From Arthrobacter crystallopoietes (GTDB taxonomy: Bacteria; Actinomycetota; Actinomycetes; Actinomycetales; Micrococcaceae), in NCBI RefSeq assembly GCF_002849715.1, contig NZ_CP018863.1, positions 496,001 through 560,000 on the forward strand: 64,000 bases of DNA, given 5' to 3'. Numbering within the stretch: position 1 is the stretch's first letter; every line of letters begins with the position of its first letter. The notes under the pieces were generated by a model. That model searched no databases and was not told the DNA's origin. It was given only the letters and a program-made list of their open reading frames with translations. The position numbers and the translations under genes were made by a program. This document shows positions 15,730-26,304 of this stretch, one piece after another.

Positions 15730-17376
15730 TCAGACAGGCACTGGGAAGGACGCGACCCGGCCGTCAACCAGCCGAAGTTCCGCGCCGGCACCGGTTCCGC
15801 CGAAGCGCCCGGCGAACCAAGCGCCCAGTTGGCGGTCGTGGCTGACCATGACGAGGGTTCCAGCGTAGGCGGCGAGCGCTTCCTCCAGCTCGCCCACCAA
15901 CGCCGGGGCGAGATGGTTGGTGGGCTCGTCGAACAGCAGCACGTCGTAGTGGCCGACCAGCAGCCGGGCCAGCGCCAGCCGGCGGTACTGCCCCACGGAC
16001 AGCGCCCCGACGGGCACAAAGAAGTCCACGGTCCGGAACAGCCCCAGGGCCAGCAGCTTCTCCGCATGTTCCTCGGTATCGCCGGGCAGCCCGGCGCTGA
16101 AGGCCTGCAGCAGCCGGTGCGTCGGGTGGGCCGGCGGGGCGAGTTCCTGGGGCAGGTAGCCCAGCTCTCCGTGGCGCGAGACGGTCCCGCTGTCCGGGAC
16201 CAACCGGCCGGCCAGTACATCCAGCAAGGTGGTTTTGCCCGCACCGTTGGGGCCGGAAACCAGCAGTTTCTGCCCCGCCGCCAGCTGGAGCTTAGCCACG
16301 TGCAGCCTGCCTTCAACAACGACGCCGGAAGCCTCCAGCATCGTTCCGGTCAGGCCGGTACCGCCGAAGTCCGCGGCCAGCTTCAGCGGTTCGGGCGGCC
16401 GCTGGACCGGTTGGGCCTGCAGCCGGCGCAGCCGTTCCTGGGCGTTGCGCAGCCGGCTGGTCCGGGCCGACTCCACGGTGCTGGTCTTGTAGGAGAAGGC
16501 CATCTTGTCCTTGTCGGGGCGGTCCGGAACGTCACCGAACTGCTCCCGGTGCCGGGCGATTTTCGCCCTTTCCGCCGCCACCGCATCCAGCCAGGTACCG
16601 TAGGCCTGCACCCAGCGCTGGCGCTCGGCCGCCTTTTCCCGCAGGTAACCGGTGTACCCGTTGCCGTAGCGCGCTAGGCTGCGGCGGTCCGCGTCCACCT
16701 CCACCACCGTGGTGGCGACGCGTTGCAGGAAGGTCCGGTCATGCGAAACGGCGACGACGGTGCCCGGGTGCGCGGCGAGGGCATGTTCCAGCCACTCGAC
16801 GGCGCTGTTGTCCAGGTGGTTGGTCGGCTCGTCCAGCAGCAGGACCGGCGCGGGATCCGCCAGCAGGCAGGCGAGCGCGAGGCGCCCCTGTTCACCGCCG
16901 GAGAGCGAGCCGATCATCCTGTCCCTGGTGACCTGCCCCAGGCCCAGCCCGTCCAGCGCACCATCCACGCGGGCATCCGCGGCGTAGCCATCGCGCAGCC
17001 GGTAGGCCGCGAGCAGTTCGTCATACCGGCCGTTTTCCTGTTCCTTGCCGCCGGCCATCGCGGCCTCGAGCCCGCGGAGCTCCGTTTCCATGGCGCGCAG
17101 CCCGGACAAGGACGCGTCGATGGCCTGCCCAACGGAGAACGACGGCGGCAGATCCAGCGTCTGCCCCAGGTAACCGTGGGAGCCGTGCACGGTCACGGTT
17201 CCGGCGTCCTGCTGTTCGAGACCGGCCAGCAGCCTGAGCAAGGTGGACTTGCCCGCGCCGTTCTCGCCGATGATGGCCAGGTGTTCGCCGAACGGAACGA
17301 CAAGGCTGACGTTGTCCAGCAGGAGGCGGCCGCCATAGCCGTGCGAAAGGTGTGAGAGCTGAATATGAGCGGACAA
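15730..17376 (-). CDS. ABC-F ATPase, probable ribosome-protection antibiotic resistance protein
   Basis: A 548-residue soluble ABC-F protein with two ATPase domains and no membrane segment. Domain 1 has GENGAGKST, signature LSGGEQGRLALA and LLLDEPTNHLD. A linker with basic coiled-coil character follows. Domain 2 has GPNGAGKTT, a variant signature LSVGQYRRLALA and LLFDEPTNHLA. The family rescues ribosomes from macrolide, lincosamide or related drugs (TlrC/OleB-like). The start is a TTG (LSAHIQLSHLSHGYGG) 5-6 nt after GGGG; upstream in-frame residues belong to the leader. The preceding 100-nt leader with a micro-ORF suggests drug-induced attenuation. Confidence 0.85.
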   Translation of the reverse strand: MSAHIQLSHLSHGYGGRLLLDNVSLVVPFGEHLAIIGENGAGKSTLLRLLAGLEQQDAGTVTVHGSHGYLGQTLDLPPSFSVGQAIDASLSGLRAMETELRGLEAAMAGGKEQENGRYDELLAAYRLRDGYAADARVDGALDGLGLGQVTRDRMIGSLSGGEQGRLALACLLADPAPVLLLDEPTNHLDNSAVEWLEHALAAHPGTVVAVSHDRTFLQRVATTVVEVDADRRSLARYGNGYTGYLREKAAERQRWVQAYGTWLDAVAAERAKIARHREQFGDVPDRPDKDKMAFSYKTSTVESARTSRLRNAQERLRRLQAQPVQRPPEPLKLAADFGGTGLTGTMLEASGVVVEGRLHVAKLQLAAGQKLLVSGPNGAGKTTLLDVLAGRLVPDSGTVSRHGELGYLPQELAPPAHPTHRLLQAFSAGLPGDTEEHAEKLLALGLFRTVDFFVPVGALSVGQYRRLALARLLVGHYDVLLFDEPTNHLAPALVGELEEALAAYAGTLVMVSHDRQLGAWFAGRFGGTGAGAELRLVDGRVASFPVPV

Positions 17377-17465
17377 AATAACCCCATTGCGTCGAAAACT
17401 TATGCCTGCGGGCACATCCGGCAGAGGGCCGAGGCCGAGCGGGCAGGCAAATGGACGTAAGCGGG

Positions 17466-17477
17466 TTACAGCTTCAT
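17466..17477 (-). CDS. Leader micro-ORF Met-Lys-Leu-stop upstream of the ABC-F gene
   Basis: ATG AAG CTG TAA on the minus strand starts 7 nt after a promoter -10, so it is probably at the very 5' end of the transcript. About 90 nt of leader follow before the ABC-F TTG. The leader can fold: GCCTGC pairs with GCAGGC across a GC-rich stretch. ABC-F resistance genes are often induced when a drug stalls a ribosome on such a leader ORF. Function here is inferred. Confidence 0.45.
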   Translation of the reverse strand: MKL

Positions 17478-17484
17478 GCCACCT

Positions 17485-17514
17485 AGTGTGGGAGCGCCGG
17501 GACACAGTTGTCAA
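17485..17514 (-). promoter_or_regulatory. Promoter of the ABC-F gene
   Basis: On the minus strand a consensus -35 TTGACA (17514-17509) is followed by 18 nt and the -10 CACACT (17490-17485). The micro-ORF ATG lies 7 nt downstream. Confidence 0.6.
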
Positions 17515-17635
17515 CGTTTCAACGCCCCGTCAGTGCAGATGGTGGCAGTGGACGCCGCAGGTGCCGGAATAGCCATCGTCGCTTTCGCGGACAAAAGTTG
17601 TCCTGAAGACTCTGGCGCGGTATCGGCCGGACGCC

Positions 17636-17641
17636 TACCGT
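17636..17641 (+). promoter_or_regulatory. -10 element of the leaderless VOC-protein transcript
   Basis: TACCGT ends 6 nt before the ATG at 17648; no ribosome binding site is present. Confidence 0.45.
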
Positions 17642-17647
17642 CGAAGC

Positions 17648-18085
17648 ATGACCTACAACTTGCAGATAGTCGTGGATTGCGCCGATCCCCATAGCCAGGC
17701 CGACTGGTGGGCCGAAACCCTGGGCTGGACGCTGGAGGGAACGGACCCGGACTTCATCAAGAAAATGATCGCCCAGGGCCACGCCCGCGAGGAAGACACC
17801 ACCACGCATAACGGCAGGCTGGTTTGGCGGGCCGGCGCCGCCATCTCTCCGCCGGGGGAAAAGGACTTGCCCGACCGCCGGCGGATCCTCTTCCAGCCGG
17901 TCCCCGAACCGAAAACGGTGAAGAACAGGCTGCACTGGGATATGCGCCTTGCCGGCGACGACAGGGACGTGGTCCGGGCGCGGCTCGAAGCCCGCGGTGC
18001 CAAGTTCCTGTACGACGCCCAGCAGGGACCGTACAGCTGGTACACCATGGCCGATCCGGAAGGCAACGAATTCTGCCTCACGTGA
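17648..18085 (+). CDS. VOC-family (glyoxalase-like) protein
   Basis: A 145-residue vicinal-oxygen-chelate protein. The opening LQIVVDCADPHSQADWWAETLGW and the closing YTMADPEGNEFCLT are typical of the small actinobacterial glyoxalase-like group. Function is unknown; members include dioxygenase-like and resistance proteins. It is divergent from the ABC-F gene and upstream of menB. Confidence 0.8.
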   Translation: MTYNLQIVVDCADPHSQADWWAETLGWTLEGTDPDFIKKMIAQGHAREEDTTTHNGRLVWRAGAAISPPGEKDLPDRRRILFQPVPEPKTVKNRLHWDMRLAGDDRDVVRARLEARGAKFLYDAQQGPYSWYTMADPEGNEFCLT

Positions 18086-18108
18086 CAGGCCGGTTTTGGG
18101 CCCAAGGC

Positions 18109-18114
18109 TAAACT
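18109..18114 (+). promoter_or_regulatory. -10 element of the leaderless menB transcript
   Basis: TAAACT ends 6 nt before the GTG at 18121, so transcription should begin at the start codon. Confidence 0.6.
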
Positions 18115-18120
18115 CGCTAT

Positions 18121-19134
18121 GTGAGCATTGAGAATTCTGCCCCCGCGCCCGCCACCGCCGCACCGGAAGCCAGCAACCACGCCCAGGCCGCCGCCCTGCC
18201 CGAAAAGGTGTCGGATGTCTTCGACCCCGCCCACTGGCGCGAAGTATCCGGTTTCGATTTCCAGGACATGACGTACCACCGCCAGGTCGAACGCGACGCG
18301 TCCGGCGCCGTGCTGCGCGACCTGCCCACCGTGCGCATCGCCTTCAACCGTCCCGAGGTCCGCAACGCCTTCCGGCCCGGCACGGTGGACGAGCTCTACC
18401 GGGCGCTGGACCACGCCCGGATGACGCCGGATGTGGCGACCGTCCTGCTGACCGGCAACGGCCCCTCCCCTAAGGACGGCGGGCACTCGTTCTGCTCCGG
18501 CGGCGACCAGCGGATCCGTGGCCGCGACGGCTACCGCTACGCCGACGGCGAGACGCAGGAAACCATTGACCCGGCCCGCGCCGGCCGGCTGCACATCCTC
18601 GAAGTCCAGCGTCTGATGCGCACCATGCCCAAGGTAGTCATCGCCGTCGTTAACGGCTGGGCGGCCGGCGGCGGCCATAGCCTCCACGTCGTCGCGGACC
18701 TGACCATCGCCTCCCGCCAGCACGGAAAGTTCAAGCAGACCGACGCCACCGTCGGCAGTTTCGACGCCGGCTACGGCTCTGCGCTGCTGGCCCGCCAGAT
18801 CGGACAGAAGGCCGCCCGCGAGATCTTCTTCCTGGCCCGCGAATATTCCGCCGAAGACATGGTCCGGATGGGCGCCGTCAACGAGGCCGTGGACCATGAG
18901 CGGCTGGAGGAGACCGCGCTGGAGTACGCCGCGGATATCGCCCGGCAGTCGCCGCAGGCCATCCGCATGCTCAAGTTCGCGTTCAACCTCGCGGACGACG
19001 GGCTGGCCGGCCAGCAGGTCTTCGCCGGCGAGGCCACCCGGCTGGCCTACATGACGGATGAGGCTGTGGAGGGCAAGGAAGCCTTCCTGGAAAAGCGCGA
19101 CCCCGACTGGTCCCGCTTCCCGCGCTACTTCTAA
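18121..19134 (+). CDS. menB: 1,4-dihydroxy-2-naphthoyl-CoA synthase
   Basis: A 337-residue crotonase-fold enzyme that closes the naphthoquinone ring in menaquinone synthesis. Recognisable parts are SFCSGGDQRIRGRDGY, NGWAAGGGHSLHVVADLTIAS and the C-terminal EKRDPDWSRFPRYF. It is longer than E. coli MenB because of an Ala/Pro-rich N-terminus, as in other actinobacteria. The GTG start at 18121 fits a leaderless transcript. menE and menA follow on the same strand. Confidence 0.95.
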   Translation: MSIENSAPAPATAAPEASNHAQAAALPEKVSDVFDPAHWREVSGFDFQDMTYHRQVERDASGAVLRDLPTVRIAFNRPEVRNAFRPGTVDELYRALDHARMTPDVATVLLTGNGPSPKDGGHSFCSGGDQRIRGRDGYRYADGETQETIDPARAGRLHILEVQRLMRTMPKVVIAVVNGWAAGGGHSLHVVADLTIASRQHGKFKQTDATVGSFDAGYGSALLARQIGQKAAREIFFLAREYSAEDMVRMGAVNEAVDHERLEETALEYAADIARQSPQAIRMLKFAFNLADDGLAGQQVFAGEATRLAYMTDEAVEGKEAFLEKRDPDWSRFPRYF

Positions 19135-19144
19135 GGCCGCCCGG

Positions 19145-20260
19145 ATGAACATCGATCCGGCGCTGAAAGCACTCTCGGCCGCGCTGGCAGGTACCGGCCC
19201 CGCCGTCGAAATCGCACCCGACGGCACGCCCGGGCCGGTCACCTCGGCCGGCCTGGCGCCGGAGACTGCAGCGGTGGTGCGGACCTCGGGTTCCACCGGC
19301 ACGCCGAAGGCCACCATGCTGGGCATTGATGCGCTGGCGGCGTCCTCGATGGCCACGGCCATGCGGCTGCAGGGCGAGGGCCAGTGGCTGCTGACCCTGA
19401 GCCCCAACTATGTGGCCGGCCTGCAGGTGCTGGTACGTTCTCTCTACGCGGGCACCAGGCCCTGGGTGATGGACCTGTCCGCCGGCTTCACCCCGGAGGC
19501 GTTCACGACGGCGGCGGGCGAGCTGACGGACAGGTTCCGGCTGGTCTCGCTGGTCCCGACCCAGCTGCACCGGCTGCTCACGGACCCGTCCCCGCAGACG
19601 GTCCAGGTGCTGCGGCGCTTCGACACCATCCTGCTCGGCGGCGCCCGGATGTCCGACGATCTGCGCGTGGCGGCCCGTAAGCATTCGCTGCGGATTGTCC
19701 GCACCTACGGCATGAGCGAGACCTGCGGCGGCTGTGTTTACGACGGCGTACCGCTGGACGGCGTCCAACTGCGGCTGGATGCCGGCCGGATTTCCATCGG
19801 CGGCGACGTGCTGGCCTCGGGCTACCTGGACAATCCCGAGCTGACCGACGCGCACTTCAGTACCGGCCCGGACAAGGACGGTACTGCCGGCCGCTGGTTC
19901 CTCACGGAGGACCTGGGTGAAATGCACGACGGCGTGCTGACAGTCAGCGGGCGGGCGGACGATGTGCTCATCACCGGTGGCGTCAAGATCTCCGCCGCCG
20001 CCGTCGCCGCGGCCGTCGAGACCGTCCCCGGTGTGGAGACCGCGCTGGTGGCCGGTGTCGAGGACCCGGAGTGGGGCACCCGGGTGGGCGCCGCCGTCGT
20101 CGGTCCTGCCGACGATGAGCTGATCTGCCGGACGGTCCGCGAGGCACTGGGGCCGGCCGCGGTGCCGCGTATCCTTGTACGGCTGGACGCCCTGCCGCTG
20201 CTGGCCAATGGCAAACCGGACCGGCTGGCCGTGGCGCGGGCGCTGCGCGAAGCCGGCTGA
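19145..20260 (+). CDS. menE: o-succinylbenzoate-CoA ligase
   Basis: A 371-residue adenylate-forming ligase that makes o-succinylbenzoyl-CoA, the substrate of MenB. The ATP loop RTSGSTGTPKATML, YGMSETCGGCVYDG and the C-terminal LPLLANGKPDRLAV with its catalytic Lys are present. It is short, as in mycobacteria, where the N-terminal subdomain is reduced. I chose the ATG at 19145, 10 nt after the menB stop; earlier in-frame starts lie inside menB. Confidence 0.9.
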   Translation: MNIDPALKALSAALAGTGPAVEIAPDGTPGPVTSAGLAPETAAVVRTSGSTGTPKATMLGIDALAASSMATAMRLQGEGQWLLTLSPNYVAGLQVLVRSLYAGTRPWVMDLSAGFTPEAFTTAAGELTDRFRLVSLVPTQLHRLLTDPSPQTVQVLRRFDTILLGGARMSDDLRVAARKHSLRIVRTYGMSETCGGCVYDGVPLDGVQLRLDAGRISIGGDVLASGYLDNPELTDAHFSTGPDKDGTAGRWFLTEDLGEMHDGVLTVSGRADDVLITGGVKISAAAVAAAVETVPGVETALVAGVEDPEWGTRVGAAVVGPADDELICRTVREALGPAAVPRILVRLDALPLLANGKPDRLAVARALREAG

Positions 20261-20360
20261 TACGCGCAGCCCGCCGGCGATAAGCGAGAATAGTTCACTG
20301 CGGCCGGCACCGGATCCGGTCCGCCGCCATCATTACCGCTCACGAAAGCAGGATCTTCAC

Positions 20361-21242
20361 GTGGCTACAGTTGCCCAATGGATTGAAGGCGCACGCCCCC
20401 GCACGCTGCCGATGGCGGCTGCCCCGGTCATCGTGGGCAGCGCCGCGGCCTTCGACCTCGAGGCCTTCGACCCGACGCGGGCCTTGCTGGCGCTGCTGAT
20501 CGCCCTGCTGTTCCAGATCGGTGTCAACTATGCCAACGACTACTCCGACGGCATCCGCGGCACCGACGACGTCCGGGTGGGGCCCATCCGCCTGACCGCT
20601 TCGGGCGTGGCCTCGCCGAAGTCGGTGAAATTCGCGGCGTTCGGCTGCTTCGGGCTGGCATTACTCGCCGGACTGGCCCTGATTATTTTGTCCCAGACCT
20701 GGCCGCTGCTGCTGGTGGGGGCCGGCTGTGTCATCGCCGCGTGGGGCTACACCGGCGGCAGCAACCCCTACGGCTACCGGGGCCTGGGCGAAGTCTTCGT
20801 GTTCCTGTTTTTCGGCATCGTGGCCACCATGGGCACCACCTACACCCAGGCCCTGCAGGTCAGCTGGGCTTCCTTTGTGGGTGCCGTGGGCACGGGATTG
20901 ATCGCCACGGCGCTGCTGATGGCCAACAACGTACGGGACATTCCCACGGACCGCGAGGTCGGGAAGATCACCCTGGCCGTCCGGCTGGGCGACGAGGCCG
21001 CGCGGATCAGCTACGTGATGATGCTGGCCGTTGCCATCCTGCTGCCGCTGGTCCTGGTCAACGACCATCCGTGGATCCTGCTGGTGCTGCTGCTGGCCCC
21101 GGTGTGCCTGATGCCCAGCTGGGTCATGCTCAAGGGCAAGAAGCGCAAGGACCTGATCCCGGTGCTCAAGCAGACCGGCATCATCAACCTGTGCTTCGCC
21201 GTCGCCTTCTCGCTGGGTCTGGCGCTGACGCGGTTGATGTAG
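20361..21242 (+). CDS. menA: 1,4-dihydroxy-2-naphthoate polyprenyltransferase
   Basis: A 293-residue UbiA-family membrane enzyme that attaches the polyprenyl tail to DHNA. The two Asp-rich motifs are visible: NYANDYSDGIRGTD, which binds Mg-diphosphate, and DIPTDREVGK. About nine transmembrane helices are predicted by eye. The GTG start at 20361 follows AGGA by 6-7 nt. It follows menE after a 100-bp gap that may hold its own promoter. Confidence 0.92.
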   Translation: MATVAQWIEGARPRTLPMAAAPVIVGSAAAFDLEAFDPTRALLALLIALLFQIGVNYANDYSDGIRGTDDVRVGPIRLTASGVASPKSVKFAAFGCFGLALLAGLALIILSQTWPLLLVGAGCVIAAWGYTGGSNPYGYRGLGEVFVFLFFGIVATMGTTYTQALQVSWASFVGAVGTGLIATALLMANNVRDIPTDREVGKITLAVRLGDEAARISYVMMLAVAILLPLVLVNDHPWILLVLLLAPVCLMPSWVMLKGKKRKDLIPVLKQTGIINLCFAVAFSLGLALTRLM

Positions 21243-21245
21243 CGG

Positions 21246-21581
21246 TCAGTCCGCCGTCGGCTTGTCTTCGGGCCTGGTGTCCTTGGGCTTGCGGTCCGCG
21301 TCCATCCGGAGCTCTCCGTAGCGGTCCACGGCCTCGTCTTCGGCCATCGCATCCGAGATCTCGGTTGAGGTCCGCAAGGGCTTGGCGTTGCCGGAGAACC
21401 GGTGCCGCAGGGATTCCGAGGCGGCGTCGCGCATTTCGCGGAAGAACAGGTATGTGATGCACCATCCGGCCACTGCAGCCACGAGGGCGGAGAAGATCAG
21501 ACCCACGCCCAGCCACATGCAGATGACGAAGATGACGGCAACGATACCCAGCCGCAGAGCGGTAAATTTCCAGAAAGCCAC
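21246..21581 (-). CDS. DUF4229 small membrane protein
   Basis: A 111-residue protein with two transmembrane helices (FTALRLGIVAVIFVICMW and LIFSALVAAVAGWCITYL) and a charged C-terminal tail. It fits the actinobacterial DUF4229 family, often next to menA; function unknown. Two GTG codons are adjacent (21584 and 21581). The second is 6 nt after the -10 TAAACT and gives MAFWKFTALR, so I chose 21581. It is convergent with menA. Confidence 0.75.
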   Translation of the reverse strand: MAFWKFTALRLGIVAVIFVICMWLGVGLIFSALVAAVAGWCITYLFFREMRDAASESLRHRFSGNAKPLRTSTEISDAMAEDEAVDRYGELRMDADRKPKDTRPEDKPTAD

Positions 21582-21587
21582 CACACA

Positions 21588-21593
21588 AGTTTA
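21588..21593 (-). promoter_or_regulatory. -10 element of the leaderless DUF4229 transcript
   Basis: On the minus strand TAAACT ends 6 nt before the GTG at 21581. Confidence 0.5.
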
Positions 21594-21675
21594 CGCTGTC
21601 GGCGCCGGCCGGGCCGCCGGTCGCGCTGAGAGCGGAAAGCCTGCTGCACGCGCAGTGGCGACGCCCCGGCTCAAC

Positions 21676-21681
21676 TACACT
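21676..21681 (+). promoter_or_regulatory. -10 element of the leaderless PLDc_N protein transcript
   Basis: TACACT ends 6 nt before the ATG at 21688. Confidence 0.55.
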
Positions 21682-21687
21682 TAATGC

Positions 21688-22107
21688 ATGGCCCGTGTCT
21701 ACATAATGCTCGTTGTACTCGCAGTCGCAATTATTGTTTATGCGCTGATCGAGTGCATCCGCTCGCGGCCGCAGGAAGTCCGCAGCATCTCCAAACCGGG
21801 CTGGATCCTCACCATCATCCTGGTTCCGCTCATCGGCGCCCTGCTCTGGTTTGCGTTCGGGCGTCCGCGCGCTAAAAAACAGGCGCAGCAGGCCGCCCCG
21901 CGCCGGCCCATGGCACCCGATGAGGACGTCGCGTTCCTGCGCAACCTGGATGTGCAGCGTCGGCAACGCCAGCGCGAGGAAGCGCTGAAGAAGCGCGAAG
22001 AGGAACTCAAGAAGCAGGCCAAGGACAAGGGCCGCAGCGGCAGCAACCACAGCGGCACCAACCAGGTCAGCGAAGAGGATCCGGAAAATCCGAACACCCC
22101 GCGCTGA
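21688..22107 (+). CDS. PLDc_N-domain membrane protein
   Basis: A 139-residue protein with two transmembrane helices and the PLDc_N pattern (ALIECIRSRPQEVRSISKPGW, then WFAFGRPR). A charged tail at about residues 85-115 is likely a short coiled coil (RQRQREEALKKREEELKKQ). Function is unknown. It is divergent from DUF4229 and runs into the DUF2809 gene. Confidence 0.75.
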   Translation: MARVYIMLVVLAVAIIVYALIECIRSRPQEVRSISKPGWILTIILVPLIGALLWFAFGRPRAKKQAQQAAPRRPMAPDEDVAFLRNLDVQRRQRQREEALKKREEELKKQAKDKGRSGSNHSGTNQVSEEDPENPNTPR

Positions 22108-22177
22108 CGGATTACGACGGCGGGCCCTCTTCGCCGGCGCAGCGCTGACTATCGCTGCGGGGCTGCTGGTCCGGTTC

Positions 22178-22552
22178 GTGGGCAGTGGCACTTGGACCAA
22201 CCACACCGGCGATGCGCTCTACGCGGTGCTGATCTACCTGCTGGTGGCCGCCGTGGCTTCGCGGAATCCGAGCGTACTCATCTCGGCCGCCGCATTAGCG
22301 GTATGCACCGCCGTCGAACTCCTTCAGCTATCGCCCCTGCCCGCCGCACTTGGCGAAATCTTCCCACCGGCGCGCCTGGTTTTCGGCACCACATTCGGCA
22401 TGCTGGACCTGGTTTCCTATGCAACGGGAGTGCTGGCAGCGGGACTGCTGGACGGCGTGCTGCGCCGTCGCCTCGGTGCCCCGCGTTCTGGCCGCCGGAT
22501 TCACAGCGGCGCAGTCTCCGCGGAAGCCTCGGCCAGAACGTGCCGAAGGTAG
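22178..22552 (+). CDS. DUF2809 membrane protein, start uncertain
   Basis: The 124-residue frame from the GTG at 22178 carries the DUF2809 pattern: GDALYAVLIYLL, ELLQLSPLP and FGTTFGMLDLVSYATGVLAAGLLD. The same frame continues upstream into residues that look like the missing first helix (RRRALFAGAALTIAAGLLVRF), but no ATG, GTG or TTG is available there before the previous gene. Either a non-standard start is used, the N-terminus is damaged, or the protein is shorter than its relatives. Function is unknown. Confidence 0.6.
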   Translation: MGSGTWTNHTGDALYAVLIYLLVAAVASRNPSVLISAAALAVCTAVELLQLSPLPAALGEIFPPARLVFGTTFGMLDLVSYATGVLAAGLLDGVLRRRLGAPRSGRRIHSGAVSAEASARTCRR

Positions 22553-22625
22553 CGTTCCTACGCGTTCAGGTAGGTCATGGCCGGCGTCGAGCTGAAGCAC
22601 AGCGCCGCCTTCCGGCCAATACAAG

Positions 22626-22667
22626 AAACGGGACCTGCGTTGGTTGCCCAATGCACAGGTCCCGTTT
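22626..22667. terminator. Bidirectional terminator
   Basis: A 12-bp perfect stem (AAACGGGACCTG, 22626-22637, with 22656-22667) ends in TTT on both strands. It separates the DUF2809 gene from the convergent ccsB. Confidence 0.85.
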
Positions 22668-22688
22668 AGAAAGCCAGTGGAGATCCGC

Positions 22689-23723
22689 TTACTGAATTCC
22701 GGAGTAGCTGTGCAGTCCGGAGAAGAAGACGTTCACGATGGTGAAGTTGAAGACCACGCAGAGGTAGCCGACGATGGACAGCCAGGCGGCCCGGGTTCCG
22801 GTCCAGCCGCGGGTGGCGCGAGCGTGCAGGTAGCCGGCGTAGACCACCCAGATCACGAAGGTCCAGACTTCCTTGGTGTCCCAGCCCCAGTAACGGCCCC
22901 ACGCCTTTTCGGCCCAGATGGCGCCCGCCATCAGGGTAAAGGTCCACAGCACGAACGCGATGGCATTCACCCGGTAGGCGAAGTTCTCCAGCGACAAGGC
23001 CGACGGCACGAGGCGAAGGAAGCCCATGCGCTCCGGTTGGCCGGCACGAGCGCGGGCTTCCCGGTTGGCCTGCAGCAACTGCAGCACGGACATGGCGAAA
23101 GTCAGGGTGAACAAAGCGGAGGCGATCACAGCGATCGAGACGTGGATGATCAGCCAGTAACTCTGCAGCGCGGGCACCAGGTGGGCCACCGGCGTCGGGA
23201 AACCGATCGCAGCCGCGCACAGCATGATGACAACCAGGCCGATAACGAACGAGCCCAGAAAGCGTACGTCCTTGCGGGTGAGGACCAGCAGGAATACGAC
23301 GGCGACAACCAAGCCGCCGGTGGTGCAGAACTCGTACATGTTGCCCCACGGCACGCGGTGCGCCGCGATGGCCCGTGAAATCACTCCGGCCGCGTGGACC
23401 AGAGCAGCCACGATGGTAATGGCGACGCCGATACGCGCGGCAACACGGCGTTCCTTGGTGTACACCATGGCTTCGTCTGCCGTCTCGACGGAGGTGTCCG
23501 CCCCTGCATTTCCAGCGGAACCGGCCGCTGCCCCACCGCCTGCTCCGGCCAGGACCTTCTGCTCGGACTGTTCGCGGGCCAGACGGGATTCGACCGACCG
23601 GATGGTCTTGCTGGAGGTTGCCAGGTCCCAGCAGAAGGCAATGAACGCCACGGTGTATGCCATGGCAGCCAGCAGGATGAACAGTTCGCTGTACTGGCCG
23701 AGCGTCTCGTCAATGGAGGGCAT
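22689..23723 (-). CDS. ccsB: Cytochrome c biogenesis protein CcsB (ResC)
   Basis: A 344-residue heme-handling membrane protein of System II. It has about eight transmembrane helices and the heme-binding WWD segment (WAEKAWGRYWGWDTKEVW), with conserved His residues around it. A Gly/Ala-rich linker lies near residues 58-80. It works with ResB to deliver heme to apocytochrome c outside the membrane. It is the last gene of the operon with resA, ccdA and resB. Confidence 0.93.
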   Translation of the reverse strand: MPSIDETLGQYSELFILLAAMAYTVAFIAFCWDLATSSKTIRSVESRLAREQSEQKVLAGAGGGAAAGSAGNAGADTSVETADEAMVYTKERRVAARIGVAITIVAALVHAAGVISRAIAAHRVPWGNMYEFCTTGGLVVAVVFLLVLTRKDVRFLGSFVIGLVVIMLCAAAIGFPTPVAHLVPALQSYWLIIHVSIAVIASALFTLTFAMSVLQLLQANREARARAGQPERMGFLRLVPSALSLENFAYRVNAIAFVLWTFTLMAGAIWAEKAWGRYWGWDTKEVWTFVIWVVYAGYLHARATRGWTGTRAAWLSIVGYLCVVFNFTIVNVFFSGLHSYSGIQ

Positions 23724-23735
23724 TGGAGGGGATCC

Positions 23736-25513
<1,778 letters not shown>

Positions 25514-25514
<1 letters not shown>

Positions 25515-26302
25515 CAGATTGGGAGCCTCACTTCATTTGCGAACCAGTCCTGCAATTGCGTTACCCAGGTTCCCCACATCCCGCTGGCCATCAGCACACC
25601 GAGAACCACCAGCAGTGCGCCGCCTGCCCGCTGCAGAAACAGCCGGTGCTTGCGGAAGAATGCCATGGCGCCCATGCCCCGCCGCACGCCGAGCGCGATC
25701 AGCAGGAACGGGATGCCGAGCCCCAGGCAGTAGACAAAGGCCAGGAAGGCACCCTTGGTCGCGTCGGCACCGCCGGAATAGGCCAGCGCCTGGACGGCGG
25801 AGAAGGTGGGGCCGATGCACGGCGCCCAGCCCAGGCCGAAGGTCATCCCGAGGACCGGGGCGCCCCAGAGTCCGGCCGGCGGGCGGGAATGGATCTTGCG
25901 GTCGCGCTGGAACCAGGACAGGCCGCCCATGAAGATCACGCCCATCGCAATAACGACGACGCCGAGCGCCTGCGTGACCCACGCGGCTTCGGATCCCTTC
26001 AGCCAGGCTCCCAGTTGCCCGAACACCGCCCCGATGGCGACAAAGACAATGGAGAAGCCCAGCACAAACAGGCCGATGCCGGCAAGCATCCGGCCGCGCC
26101 GCTGGCGCTCCAGGTCCACGCCGGTCAATCCGGTGACGTATCCGAGGTAGCCCGGGACGAGGGGCAGGACGCAGGGGGACAGGAAAGACACCAGCCCCGC
26201 CAGCATGGCCACGGGGATGGCCAGCAGGACGGAGCCGTTCAGGACGGTATCGCCGAAGGCGCTGCCGATGCTCAGGGGGACGTAGGCCGCAGTAAGTTCC
26301 AC
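25514..26302 (-). CDS. ccdA: Thiol-disulfide interchange protein CcdA
   Basis: A 262-residue protein with six transmembrane helices that passes electrons from cytosolic thioredoxin to ResA. The two membrane Cys are in SPCVLPLVPGYLGY and GWAPCIGPTFSAV. It starts 2 nt after the resA stop and is coupled to resB. Confidence 0.92.
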
Positions 26303-26304
26303 GG

